Position numbers and translations under genes: made by a program. The notes under the pieces were generated by a model, which worked only from the letters and a program-made list of their open reading frames with translations, ran no database searches and had not been told where the DNA came from. Shown one piece after another: positions 1 to 9,004 of a stretch of DNA of 35,344 nt (positions within the stretch are counted from its first letter, which is position 1; every line of letters starts with the position of its first letter). Source of the DNA: Rubripirellula sp. (GTDB taxonomy: Bacteria; Planctomycetota; Planctomycetia; Pirellulales; Pirellulaceae). The stretch covers positions 1 through 35,344 of the forward strand of contig JAQWPZ010000233.1 in NCBI GenBank assembly GCA_029245125.1. The letters are read 5' to 3'.

Positions 1-2258
1 ATTTAATTTTGGACTTGATTGACACGGGGGGCATGGGAACGGTTTTTAAAGCGATCCATCGCCCGATGAATCGAATTGTCGCGATCAAGATGATTTCCAA
101 AAACCTGCTCGCCTCATCAGAGCAAGCTCAACGGTTTCTGCGCGAAGTACGGGTCGCGGCGACGCTCGAGAATGTGAATATTGTTCGCGCCTACGATGCC
201 GATCGGTTCAACGGATTTCATTTCCTGGTCATGGAATTCGTGCAGGGAGAAAACCTCGCCAAGATTGTTCGCAGAGATGGCCCGCTGACTGTTGAGCAAG
301 CGATCGACTGCGTCCGACAAGCTGCGAATGGGATACGTTACGCACACAGCCGAGGCATCGTCCATCGTGACATTAAGCCGGGCAACCTGATGCGAACGAA
401 TGGCGAAGTGATCAAGGTGCTCGACCTGGGACTTGCCGATGTCGACGAATCGTTCCGTGCGACACAAGAAAGTCAACAGGTCAACGACCTGAGTTTGGAA
501 TCGCACGACCAGATCGAGGATCATCTCACCAACTTCGGAGCGGTGTTGGGAACTGCTTCTTTCATGGCTCCTGAACAATCTCGTGATGCTACATCCGCAG
601 ACAATCGTTCGGACATCTACAGCCTCGGTTGCACCCTCTATTACTTGCTGATCGGAAACCCTCCATATCAAGCCGATACGTGCATCAAAATCCTCAAGCT
701 GCATCGCGAATCAGAGGTGGCGTCACTTCGGCAGCTGCGTCCTGATGTCCCAATATCCGTCGATGCAATCCTCCTTCGAATGCTGGCGAAAAATCCGCAA
801 GAACGTTTTCAATCGATGGATGAATTGATCACCGCGATTGATGATTGCGGTTTGAATCTATTTTCCAGCCATCCTTACGCTGCGGTCGCATCCAATTCAA
901 TCAGTGGCCGTAGAACGAGGCATGCGTTCTCCAGTAATCAATGGTGGCATCGCGGGATGTTGTCCTTCCTTGTTCTACTCACCATCTTCATCGCGGGAAC
1001 GGGCGTGATGATGATGTTGATCATACAGCGGTGGGATAACCATTCGCGTCCGAATGCCGACGCGACCTTTGAAACCCCTCGTTCGATCCCAGATCCCGAC
1101 TCGATTAGCAAACAGAATGCGAATTGGGGCTACCGGCAATTCGGACCAGAACGCACGAGCTTCAATCCACACGAGAGCGTCATCGCGCCAGCGAACGTCA
1201 GGCAGCTCGAAGTGAAATGGAAAAACAAGCACTCCACTACAATCCGCTGGGGTGTCTGCGTGGTCGACGGCATAGCTTATTACGGCGATTACAGTGGTGG
1301 CTTTCATGCCGCCGATGTTTCGACGGGCAAGATACTTTGGTCCAAACGCCTTGATGGAAAGCATCAAGGGCATGTCATTATCGGCCGCATCGCGTACATC
1401 ACGTCGATCAATCAGTTGTATGTTTGTGATGCACGCACTGGGAGTACGCTCTGGACAAGGTACCCGCCAAGCGGACAATTTGGCGGCTTGATCGTGGTTG
1501 ACGATATTTGTTACGTGAGGACCAATTCCCCACCGAAGCTGCATGCTTTGACGCTCGATGGAGGCGATGAGTTATGGCAAGTTCCTGGAGGAATGACGGC
1601 TTCAAACGGCCGTGAAATCTGGAATGTTGCCGGTGGAGCCATCGCGATAGCGGATGGCATGCTCTACAAGACCTCCGAACAAACGCTGCAGGCAATTGAC
1701 ACCACCAATGGATCGACATGCTGGGAAGTCACGATCCCCGAGGGGAGACTCACCGGCCCCGCCGTCACAGCCGATACCGTTTACGTCAACTCTTCGGCTG
1801 GCGTGGTCTACGCTTACGATGTGACTGACCGAGAACGTCAGAATCGTCCACCAATTTGGACCGGCAAAATTCCAATCCAGGACCAAGAGGACGGACCCCA
1901 GATCCCGGCTGTCGGGCATGGAACTCTTTTTGTGGGTGCGAACAACTGTTTCTATGCGTTCGATGCGGCCCCAGAGGGACAATCGGAAAGAGTTCCGATT
2001 TGGGAAACGCCGGTCGAAGCGGCATTTTTCTCGGCGTTGCCACCGTCAGTTGCCAACGGAGTCGTTTATTCAACAGCTGGTTGCCACGACCTGATCGCCT
2101 TTGATGCCGAACATGGAAAAGTGCTTTGGGAATTCCGCACACAGGGTACAGACTTTCCGATGCGGTCCACGCCAACCATCGCCAATGGCAAACTCTATCA
2201 TGCCGCCACATTTGATAGAACGCTTTACACTTTCGGGTTACCTGATCACACCGAGTGA
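1..2258 (+). CDS. Ser/Thr protein kinase fused to PQQ-type beta-propeller (5' end cut by window)
   Basis: Predicted membrane-anchored Hanks-type protein kinase with an extracytoplasmic beta-propeller. The frame is open to the left edge, so the true start lies outside; residues are counted from the TTG at position 9. The glycine loop (GGMGTVF, 7-13), ATP-binding Lys27, helix-C Glu46, catalytic HRDIKPGN (119-126) and a MAPEQ activation-segment end (186-190) are all visible. The magnesium motif is DLG (139-141) instead of DFG, a common variant in bacterial kinases. One hydrophobic helix (about 317-339) follows. The rest (about 365-745) consists of repeats with a 'G.LW' signature typical of PQQ/quinoprotein-like propeller blades. 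By family knowledge the kinase faces the cytoplasm and the propeller would sense or bind something outside; the ligand is unknown. It ends in TGA, with 573 bp before the next gene. Confidence 0.9.
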   Translation, partial: LILDLIDTGGMGTVFKAIHRPMNRIVAIKMISKNLLASSEQAQRFLREVRVAATLENVNIVRAYDADRFNGFHFLVMEFVQGENLAKIVRRDGPLTVEQAIDCVRQAANGIRYAHSRGIVHRDIKPGNLMRTNGEVIKVLDLGLADVDESFRATQESQQVNDLSLESHDQIEDHLTNFGAVLGTASFMAPEQSRDATSADNRSDIYSLGCTLYYLLIGNPPYQADTCIKILKLHRESEVASLRQLRPDVPISVDAILLRMLAKNPQERFQSMDELITAIDDCGLNLFSSHPYAAVASNSISGRRTRHAFSSNQWWHRGMLSFLVLLTIFIAGTGVMMMLIIQRWDNHSRPNADATFETPRSIPDPDSISKQNANWGYRQFGPERTSFNPHESVIAPANVRQLEVKWKNKHSTTIRWGVCVVDGIAYYGDYSGGFHAADVSTGKILWSKRLDGKHQGHVIIGRIAYITSINQLYVCDARTGSTLWTRYPPSGQFGGLIVVDDICYVRTNSPPKLHALTLDGGDELWQVPGGMTASNGREIWNVAGGAIAIADGMLYKTSEQTLQAIDTTNGSTCWEVTIPEGRLTGPAVTADTVYVNSSAGVVYAYDVTDRERQNRPPIWTGKIPIQDQEDGPQIPAVGHGTLFVGANNCFYAFDAAPEGQSERVPIWETPVEAAFFSALPPSVANGVVYSTAGCHDLIAFDAEHGKVLWEFRTQGTDFPMRSTPTIANGKLYHAATFDRTLYTFGLPDHTE

Positions 2259-2831
2259 AAGTAATCCGACCATCAACGGCTGATGCGTTTACAATCTCCA
2301 GCCATCAGCGACGTGACGACTCAAATGCACTGAATCACGGTCGCTGCCGCCAACATGACGATCCCCGCGTGAGTGCAATCTTTTTTTGCGGTACGGCCAC
2401 AAACCGTTTTTGTTGCACCGTTGATCGGCTCGCATGACACCTCCACGATCGCCGAAGAACGGACCATTACTGCCCCTGCTGTCAGTTTCCAGGTCGCGTT
2501 GGCCGCCGAACCTCGGCACAGACTCTTGTTTACGGGACTGACCGTGCCAATCGCAGCAGGACGAGAAAAATACAATCGGCTGCCCGTTTTCTTAAATCCT
2601 GACGGCTCGCTGTGCGTCATCTTCGAAACTTGCTCGGGACCGCACGCTTGACGATTGGTTGAGTGCAGATCAAAATCCGCACGCCTGCCAATTTGGCTGG
2701 CAGACGAAAACGATCAAGCGTTTTCGGTTCGCAGCACCAGTCGACCGCCAAGAATCAACTGGAGCGAACCCCCGTTCAATCTTTCTCAAATCCACGTGCT
2801 TTTGCTGTTCACAAACTGGAGCTTGTAAACC
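2259..2831. other. Intergenic region, no supported gene
   Basis: 573 bp between the kinase and the carbonic anhydrase. Several short open frames exist on both strands, but none has a ribosome binding site together with recognisable protein character. A weak inverted repeat follows the kinase stop: GCTGATG at 2279-2285 and CATCAGC at 2304-2310, without a T-tract. It could be part of a transcription end, but this is weak. The carbonic anhydrase promoter must lie in the right half, or transcription reads through from the kinase. Confidence 0.4.
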
Positions 2832-3476
2832 ATGCGTGTCCTACCGGATCTGATCGAAAACAATCGCAAGTGGGTGGCCAGTGTAAATGAGACCGACCCT
2901 GATTTCTTTAACAAGCTGTCCCAAGGGCAAAGCCCTGAATTCTTGTGGATCGGATGCGCCGACAGTCGTGTCCCGGCCAACGAGATCCTAGGCCTGATGC
3001 CTGGTGAAGTCTTCGTTCATCGCAACATCGCCAACGTCGTGGTGCACAGCGACTTCAACTGCCAAAGTGTGATCGAATACGCCGTCAGCGCTCTGAAGGT
3101 GAAACACATTATTGTTTGCGGACATTACGGCTGTGGTGGCGTAAAAGCAGCAAGCCAGAATCATCACGTGGGATTGATTGACAATTGGCTTCGCCATATC
3201 CGCGACGTGCGTCGCAAACACGACGAAGTTCTGCTGAAAATCGAAGACGAAAATGAAAGGTTCAACAGACTTTGTGAACTGAACGTCATTGAGCAAACCC
3301 TACACGTCTGTCATTCGACAGTCGTTCAGGAAGCATGGGAGAACGGACAACCCCTATCGGTGAATGGCTGGATTTACGGAATCGGTGATGGCTTGTTGAA
3401 AGACTTAAATGTGACCATCGCAGAACCCACTGAGATCGCCGATGCTTACCGCGTGGCAGTCAACCGAACGGCTTGA
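2832..3476 (+). CDS. Beta-class carbonic anhydrase
   Basis: Catalyses reversible hydration of CO2 to bicarbonate with a zinc ion; cytoplasmic, no signal peptide. The 214 residues match the usual length of bacterial beta-carbonic anhydrases (about 200-230). The zinc-binding signature is complete: Cys42 with the Asp44/Arg46 dyad in CADSRVP (42-48), and His98/Cys101 in HYGCGG (98-103). The region GEVFVHRNIANVV (58-70) is the conserved segment following the first motif. The ATG is preceded by GGAG at 2818-2821 with about 10 nt spacing, which supports this start. It stands alone on this strand and converges on the membrane-protein gene. Likely roles are bicarbonate supply for carboxylases or pH balance. 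The bacterial symbols can/cynT belong to this family, but I cannot assign orthology. Confidence 0.96.
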   Translation: MRVLPDLIENNRKWVASVNETDPDFFNKLSQGQSPEFLWIGCADSRVPANEILGLMPGEVFVHRNIANVVVHSDFNCQSVIEYAVSALKVKHIIVCGHYGCGGVKAASQNHHVGLIDNWLRHIRDVRRKHDEVLLKIEDENERFNRLCELNVIEQTLHVCHSTVVQEAWENGQPLSVNGWIYGIGDGLLKDLNVTIAEPTEIADAYRVAVNRTA

Positions 3477-3619
3477 AACTTCGGTCGACGTCGTCAGCAA
3501 GCAATGGAAGCATCGCAGCCAAATCGCGTGCTCTGTCGCGATCTGAACTCTGTCGCGAGTCTGTCAATTGAACGATCCGCGAGAGGGCGACTGTAGCCCA
3601 ATGCCGGCGATCTGAACCA

Positions 3620-3647
3620 GCGTGGGATCACAGGATTGATCCCACGC
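3620..3647. terminator. Perfect 11-bp hairpin between convergent genes
   Basis: GCGTGGGATCA (3620-3630), a 6-nt loop, then the exact complement TGATCCCACGC (3637-3647). It lies 143 bp after the carbonic anhydrase stop and 61 bp beyond the stop of the opposing membrane-protein gene. That is where a bidirectional terminator would sit. There is no clear T-tract on either side, so it may act with Rho, protect mRNA 3' ends, or be a repeat element rather than a classical intrinsic terminator. Confidence 0.5.
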
Positions 3648-3708
3648 GATTTCGTCTCCTGCTTCAACGACTGCCTCTTGATCCAAACGGAAGCGAGGCA
3701 CCAATCGG

Positions 3709-4560
3709 CTACCGGGATGCGAACGCGCCCTGCACGAGATTGGAATCAAATCCCTCTGGCATTTGATCTTCAGCCGCGTAGATGTAAAGAGCGGCCAAAA
3801 TGATCGAATTGAGTGCCGAGGAGATCAGTGAGACCATGATCAACATCAAAACTCCGGCACCAATGAGGATTCCGCCCAGTGTGGCTGATCCAGCACCGAT
3901 GAGTGCCACCCCACCGACGATCGGGAGGATACCGACCACGCTCAGCAAAAAGACGAATATCCCGATTCCAAAATTGGACATCAGTGCCTCGCCCCACGTC
4001 TTACGCATGACCGCCACACTTCGCTTGACAGCACCAATGGGCCCAACGCCTTCAATGACAAGCACTGGAACGACAAAGAAAGTTGTGATCGACCAAGCCA
4101 TGCCAATTAGTCCAGCAACAATGCGACCAGCTTGCTCAGAACGTGACTCAATCAGCTTCAAGACAATCCCGACTGTCGCAGAAACAAATGCCCAACCAGC
4201 AATTTGAGGTAAGCGAGCAAATGCTGAGTGGAAGCCGTCACTCACCACAGGATCGCCCCCTTTCAGACGGATCACCGCACATCCGACCAGCGCAGAGTTG
4301 AAAAAGGTAATGACGAAATAGTTCACAAAATAGAATAGAAAAAGGACGACCCACGCGATCGGATTCTGTGTGATTTGTGTTGTACTTTCATCACCTACTT
4401 CAAATGCCCCAGACATGAATGCAGGCACCGCGAAACTTACCAGCACAAGGATGCAGGAAATCCCACTGAGCAAAGGAAAAAGAAGCAGCGCTTTATCGAG
4501 CCGAAGAACTTCAACGGCCTGCTTCATCAGCTGCCATCCCATCGAGATTCGTTCAAACAT
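3709..4560 (-). CDS. Polytopic membrane protein, DUF6159-like
   Basis: 283 residues with several strongly hydrophobic segments (about 25-47, 71-100, 113-135, 142-168 and 195-245), so an integral inner-membrane protein. The N-terminus (FERISMGWQLMKQAVEVLR) followed by a helix rich in Leu and Phe resembles the DUF6159 family of uncharacterised bacterial membrane proteins; this is from memory and not certain. A conserved-looking loop lies between helices (GPIGAVKRSVAVMRKTWGEA, about 175-194). The ATG at 4560 is preceded on its strand by GAGAG at about 7 nt. It converges on the carbonic anhydrase and is followed upstream, on the same strand, by the PLD-like gene 127 bp away, so the two could be co-transcribed. 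No catalytic motif was seen and no function is assigned. Confidence 0.8.
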   Translation of the reverse strand: MFERISMGWQLMKQAVEVLRLDKALLLFPLLSGISCILVLVSFAVPAFMSGAFEVGDESTTQITQNPIAWVVLFLFYFVNYFVITFFNSALVGCAVIRLKGGDPVVSDGFHSAFARLPQIAGWAFVSATVGIVLKLIESRSEQAGRIVAGLIGMAWSITTFFVVPVLVIEGVGPIGAVKRSVAVMRKTWGEALMSNFGIGIFVFLLSVVGILPIVGGVALIGAGSATLGGILIGAGVLMLIMVSLISSALNSIILAALYIYAAEDQMPEGFDSNLVQGAFASR

Positions 4561-4687
4561 GAAACACTCTCTGAAAATAGTTAGGTAACGTTCGTAGTGC
4601 TGAGCGTTCGATTCTTAACCGCCAAAACCCAAGCAAATTTGATGGCCGCTTTCTTTCAATGGTTAAGGGAGTTTCGTCTGCACTCGT

Positions 4688-5872
4688 TCAGAACCATTGC
4701 TTGATCGGACGAAACAGCCGGATCGCCACGCGTTGAGAAATTGGCCATTGATTCACTTCTTCGGCGGATACGATGTGATTGTCAGGATCGCTGGCGAGTC
4801 CTTGAAAAATGGTTCGAGCGGTCTGCAAAAGTGAGTTTTCGCGAGTGACGAGCATCGCCTCTGCAAACCGATTGTCAGCCGCATCTTCCAGGTTGTAGCT
4901 GCCGAATGCGACCCACCGATCATCAATCAGTACAATTTTGGAATGTTCACCATGGCGGTTTTCGTGAATCCGAACGCCCTGCTGCGCAAGCGAGGGATAA
5001 TTGGTCGCCGCAGCCAGCCAAGGCAATCGCGAGTCAAGCACTGACACATGCGAATGATAAACGTCGACCTTCACACCTCTTGTCGCGGCTTCCGCGATCG
5101 CCTCAGTAAGCAGGCGGGTCGGTTTGTAATAAAAACTGGTGAGCTGAACGGTATGTTCTGCCTGGCGAATTTTGTCGGCCAACATCTGTGTCAGCGGATT
5201 GATCTCTTGGCGACTGAGCGCCCCCCAGCGACCGGGATCTTGATTTGGGTCGTAAGACCAGTAGTCCATGGCAAGATTTTCAGAGCAGGCCTGCTCCTCA
5301 TTCAATTGATTTTCGTGCTCAGGAATCGTCGCACCGAGCAGGTCAAAGAAATTGCGCATCAACAGTCGCACAATCGGTCCACGCAAAGCTACCGAGAACT
5401 CGTTCCACGCCTCAAAGGAGCTGGCGGTGATGTTGCTGCTCCCAAAAATCGCCTCGCCCCGCTCAGAAAGTTGAATCTTAATATGCTGCCCGCAACCAAC
5501 TTTGCGATCGATTGCGTTCTCCGGCGTATACATCACCACGGTTCCGCCGGCTTGCTTCAATTCATCAAGCTGCCGCCGCAGGTTTGCCCGCTCAGCGGCA
5601 GACATGAGGGTACCGGCCAACCATTGACCGAAGCTGTCAATCACGAGGTAAGTTGAAACACCCCGGCGCTGCGCGTTGAGAAGTTCATCTAAGCATTCAC
5701 GCCCATACTTATCCCAATCGATATAGAACGTCGACAGATACAAAAAGGACCGGGCCTGTGCGATCATCTCCATCCGTCGATCCCATTCCGCGCGTCGATC
5801 CCACAACGCGGTCACTTCGGTTGCTGAGGTCGATTCGATGATGGACCCAGCGGGTCGAACGAGTCTGATCAA
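4688..5872 (-). CDS. Phospholipase D-like protein (cardiolipin synthase-type fold)
   Basis: 394 residues with the two-lobed PLD superfamily layout. The second HKD motif is complete: His310, Lys312, Asp317 in HSKIVLID, followed by GSYN. The first lobe has HIKIQLSE (130-137): His and Lys are present, but the usual Asp is Glu137, followed by GSSN (144-147). PLD enzymes act on phosphodiester bonds through the paired histidines; bacterial members include cardiolipin synthases, nucleases and toxins, and I cannot choose among them. No N-terminal membrane helix is visible, unlike typical ClsA. The start is taken as TTG at 5872 because an in-frame stop lies just upstream (5882-5884). An ATG at residue 34 would cut into the first strand of the fold. 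Likely co-directional with the membrane protein downstream. Confidence 0.85.
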   Translation of the reverse strand: MIRLVRPAGSIIESTSATEVTALWDRRAEWDRRMEMIAQARSFLYLSTFYIDWDKYGRECLDELLNAQRRGVSTYLVIDSFGQWLAGTLMSAAERANLRRQLDELKQAGGTVVMYTPENAIDRKVGCGQHIKIQLSERGEAIFGSSNITASSFEAWNEFSVALRGPIVRLLMRNFFDLLGATIPEHENQLNEEQACSENLAMDYWSYDPNQDPGRWGALSRQEINPLTQMLADKIRQAEHTVQLTSFYYKPTRLLTEAIAEAATRGVKVDVYHSHVSVLDSRLPWLAAATNYPSLAQQGVRIHENRHGEHSKIVLIDDRWVAFGSYNLEDAADNRFAEAMLVTRENSLLQTARTIFQGLASDPDNHIVSAEEVNQWPISQRVAIRLFRPIKQWF

Positions 5873-6322
5873 GGAAAACTTTCACTTGTAATGTTGGACG
5901 GAGAACTGATGATTCGCTGCGACGCAACCGTTTTCAGTGCACTCATTCACCACGATGAAGCCAATGACTTGGCGGGAATCGATCGCAAAAGCGGCACGTA
6001 AATCCGGACATTTCCCCGGCGGTCAGCGGACAGGATAAATGAATCTGAAGCTACTTCCAAACAGATTCCGAAAGGGCGGCTAGCCGAACATCGCCACTCT
6101 AACCGCGAAACACCCCTCGGTACCAGCTTGAAACGTACCGAGGTGGATTCGTAGAAAACGGATTCATTCGCCCTGTTTCGAGCGGCTGACAACGCCGTGG
6201 TGCCGTAGTTCTGCCCGCTCGCAAGCATTCAGGCGGACTCTCGCGAGCGTTCAGGCGGACTCTCGCGAGCGTTCAGGCTTGAGCGGCCGATGAGGCTAAA
6301 AACGGGGCTTCCGCCTCGCGGC
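5873..6322. other. Intergenic region with a 22-bp tandem repeat
   Basis: 450 bp between two minus-strand genes. A minus-strand open frame of 93 codons (6228-5947) exists but has no recognisable domain and no clear ribosome binding site, so I do not call it. The right part carries the tandem repeat listed separately (6225-6283). The promoter of the PLD-like gene is expected in the left part. Confidence 0.4.
6225..6283. repeat. 22-bp direct tandem repeat, about 2.6 copies
   Basis: Copy one is 6225-6246 and copy two 6247-6268, differing at a single base (GCATTC against GCGTTC). A third, truncated copy starts at 6269 (GCGTTCAGGC) and then diverges. The unit includes the palindrome TCGCGA. It lies about 40 bp beyond the stop of the PhoD-like gene. 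No coding role is evident. Confidence 0.9.
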
Positions 6323-8434
6323 TCACTCTTTGGGCCCAACTTCAAACTGTGGCTGCACAGTAATCCCCTGCCAGATTTTGACTTCGTCAATCATTCCGTC
6401 AAAATTCCGTCCAGTTCCCTCGCGATGACCACCAAGGATCAGGCCGCCAAATTCGGATGCCGGACCCGGAACCGGCAGTTCAAAGTCTCCGATGCGTTCG
6501 CTGCCCAGGTTCAATTGAATGCGTTTGCCATCAAAACTCCAAACCAAATGGTTCCATTTGTCGAGCAATTGGACTCGATCGACGAGCATGCTGAACGGCC
6601 CTTGCGAAATGGCAGTGGGAGCCGCCTCGGGCTTTGCCGCTGGGCTAACGGTGTGGGTGTAAAGTTGCAAATTGATTTTGTCGGGATCACCAGTCGCCCG
6701 AAAACCAATCGACAAATGCCAACGATCCGTGTTCGAAGGCTTGCCCTGTGCAGTACTCTCCAGCAAGAACGCACGACTGCTTGATCCATGCGGTGGCAAC
6801 GAATTTGGGTTGAACCATAACGAAACTGTGTGTGATGACGAAGTTTCGTCCAAGAAACTACGTGGCACACTCACAAATTGCTCTTCTGCGCTGCGAAGTC
6901 GCAACGCACCACCACGCACACCCACCGCCGGCACAACCGCCGCATCATGATGGGGGATAGCATCGATCCGAGTTCCGAGCACAGATTGGTTACGAAAATC
7001 GTTGTCGAACGACCAATAAGCTCGCAATTCCTGATCACTCGTCCCAGCGACAGAAAATTCATCGGGCGATTTTTTTCCCGACGGCCCGGTTGCGGGCAAA
7101 ACCTTGGTGGGTGAGATATCGCGAAGTGGAATCACGACCTTTCGATTGACGACAGCATCGGGTTGCCGATATTCGGCGGTTAAGACTGGCTCGCCAGCAC
7201 TCACCTCAGCCGATAACGTCAAGAACTGCCAACCTTCGACGAGCGACCACTCCAAGGACGGGTGATAGACATCCAGCCCCGAAATGACGCGTGTGTGGCC
7301 GGGTGAAATCACAAAGTCGTGCAAGTCATAACCAACACGACGACGATGAACCAAATGTCGGGCTACGTGAATATCGCCGCCTAGCAGAACAACCCCGCTG
7401 ATTCCTTCGCGTTTGACGATATCCAGCAGGGCATCCCGTTCGTACCAATAAGTAAACATGTCGTCGGTTTCTGAGTTCTTTTTATCTTCCCAGATGCTAC
7501 CCGCCGCCAGAACTTTGAACGGCGCCTTGGAGGAGCGTATTCCTTCAAGCAGCCAATTCCATTGCTCTTTTCCAAAACAAGTGGTTTGGCTTGGATCGAC
7601 CGGAGAGGGTTCTGTTTGAGAAAAGTAGCGCGGGTCCAGCAGGAACACCTCGATCAAACCGAGGTCGACTTTGTGGTAAACCCCTTCCCGACCGTTGCCG
7701 AACTGATCATGCGCGCGATACTCGATAAAGCCTTGACGCGTCGCGACTTTTCCGGAACGCATATTTCGACCGTTGCCGTTGTTGCGACCGAAATCGTGAT
7801 CGTCCCAGGTGCCATAAGTCGGTGTGTGCGTCGCGAGCGTCGCCAAATCCGCGACTTGCAACAACTGCCGATGCCTGCTGCGAACAACTGAAAGCTGGGC
7901 AGTGTCGATGTAAGGCGTGTCCCCCATCAAGCAGACCGCATCCAAGTTCAATGCATTCATATCCGACCAAATGCCGTTTGGTTCGATATCAACACACGAA
8001 ACAAACCCTACGGAGACAGGTTTGTTTTCGCGCCCCTGAGGTCGAGTCGTAAAGAAATGTTGAGCGTCAGCCTCGACCAGTGATTTCCCCTCACTGGTCT
8101 TGATTCGGTAGCGATACTCGGTGCCAGCCTGCAAACCATCAACATAAAACTTTGCGACAAAGTCATTTTTCGCTTTCGCCATGGCTTCCACTCGTGCGAC
8201 CACCTGCGGCCCCCGCACAAGCTCGAGCATCAGCTGCATCTCGCGATTGCCCGGTCGGTACAGCAGATGACAGGATGTTTGATCGATGGCGCCAACCACC
8301 GGACCAACAACATCGCGGTCGGTCTGACCTTGCTCAGTTGATTGCTGGGCGAGTGCGAGCTGCCCGTTTGGTGGGAGCAAACAAAACAAGTAAAGAACGA
8401 ATAAGATCAGACAGGTACTGAAATTTAGCCGCAT
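6323..8434 (-). CDS. Secreted PhoD-like phosphatase/phosphodiesterase with C-terminal LamG-like domain
   Basis: 703 residues from the ATG at 8434. An open frame extends 43 codons further upstream, but this start gives a good signal peptide (MRLNFSTCLILFVLYLFCLL... to about residue 30), so the product is exported. Residues 42-130 look like the fibronectin/purple-acid-phosphatase type N-terminal domain that precedes PhoD domains. Metal-site motifs of the PhoD family follow: MGDTPYID (170-177), WDDHDFG (210-216) and LGGDIHVAR (351-359). About 490-695 is a concanavalin-like/LamG jelly roll (HTVSLWFNPN, WNHLVWSFDG, FDGMIDEVKIW), often used to bind polysaccharide or cell surface. PhoD enzymes release phosphate from esters or teichoic-acid-like diesters; the substrate here is unknown. 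No neighbour suggests a pathway, and no Pho box was identified. Confidence 0.92.
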   Translation of the reverse strand: MRLNFSTCLILFVLYLFCLLPPNGQLALAQQSTEQGQTDRDVVGPVVGAIDQTSCHLLYRPGNREMQLMLELVRGPQVVARVEAMAKAKNDFVAKFYVDGLQAGTEYRYRIKTSEGKSLVEADAQHFFTTRPQGRENKPVSVGFVSCVDIEPNGIWSDMNALNLDAVCLMGDTPYIDTAQLSVVRSRHRQLLQVADLATLATHTPTYGTWDDHDFGRNNGNGRNMRSGKVATRQGFIEYRAHDQFGNGREGVYHKVDLGLIEVFLLDPRYFSQTEPSPVDPSQTTCFGKEQWNWLLEGIRSSKAPFKVLAAGSIWEDKKNSETDDMFTYWYERDALLDIVKREGISGVVLLGGDIHVARHLVHRRRVGYDLHDFVISPGHTRVISGLDVYHPSLEWSLVEGWQFLTLSAEVSAGEPVLTAEYRQPDAVVNRKVVIPLRDISPTKVLPATGPSGKKSPDEFSVAGTSDQELRAYWSFDNDFRNQSVLGTRIDAIPHHDAAVVPAVGVRGGALRLRSAEEQFVSVPRSFLDETSSSHTVSLWFNPNSLPPHGSSSRAFLLESTAQGKPSNTDRWHLSIGFRATGDPDKINLQLYTHTVSPAAKPEAAPTAISQGPFSMLVDRVQLLDKWNHLVWSFDGKRIQLNLGSERIGDFELPVPGPASEFGGLILGGHREGTGRNFDGMIDEVKIWQGITVQPQFEVGPKE

Positions 8435-9004
8435 CTCAATGTTGTGATTCACAGTCGGTACCGTTCGTAAGTTGCAATCCAAGCAGGTAGAGGCGTCGCA
8501 GGCGCGAAACACCCCACAACACAGATCACCAAAATACCCGATTCGAGGATCGCTAACTCCCATCGAACCGCATCAGATCAAATTTAGTCAGGGAGTTCAG
8601 CCTGGTACGCCAAGTCGCCTATCGCACGGAGTACAACCACCGTCACTGTTTGCGTTGTTCAGGGAGAAAGACCAAAACGCTACCATGGTCGAGTCGAGTG
8701 TAATTGAATCAGAACCCTTCGGTTGCAGCGGCACCTTTCTACGCGGCACGACGCTAGCCGCCGGCACCCCACAGGAACTCGCGACCAGTGTGATATGCAT
8801 CCCGTCCAGGCACAAATTCCCCTTCCGCAGCTTTGCACTTTCCGCTTTCACTGATTGTTGATTTGCAGTTCAAAAAAAAAATCGCTGTATCGCAAGCCCG
8901 TCGGCGTTATGATGCTCGCTCAAGCACCCTGACATCCTCACCCAGCTGATATCCTTACCCAGCAAAGACTTACAGGCTTGCTTCAAACGAAGGAGACCTC
9001 TCTG
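8435..9004. other. Intergenic region between divergent genes
   Basis: 570 bp between divergently transcribed genes (PhoD-like on minus, metallophosphoesterase on plus), so it should hold both promoters. Open frames at 8472-8861 (+) and 8597-8851 (-) overlap each other and resemble no protein I know. A run of nine A lies at about 8873-8881. A strong ribosome binding site for the rightward gene lies at 8990-8995 (AAGGAG). Confidence 0.4.

Noticed and set aside
117..704. Long antisense frame inside the first kinase gene
   Set aside because: Lies opposite a clear kinase domain with intact motifs; a coding shadow.
2321..2620. Minus-strand open frame of about 99 codons in the first intergenic region
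   Set aside because: Overlaps an equally long plus-strand frame, has no ribosome binding site, and its Cys/Ala-rich sequence matches nothing I know.
5947..6228. Minus-strand 93-codon frame upstream of the PLD-like gene
   Set aside because: No recognisable domain, no ribosome binding site, and it begins in the repeat region; likely chance.
8472..8861. Plus-strand 129-codon frame between PhoD-like and metallophosphoesterase genes
   Set aside because: Composition is unlike the real genes, an antisense frame of similar length overlaps it, and promoters for the divergent genes must lie here.
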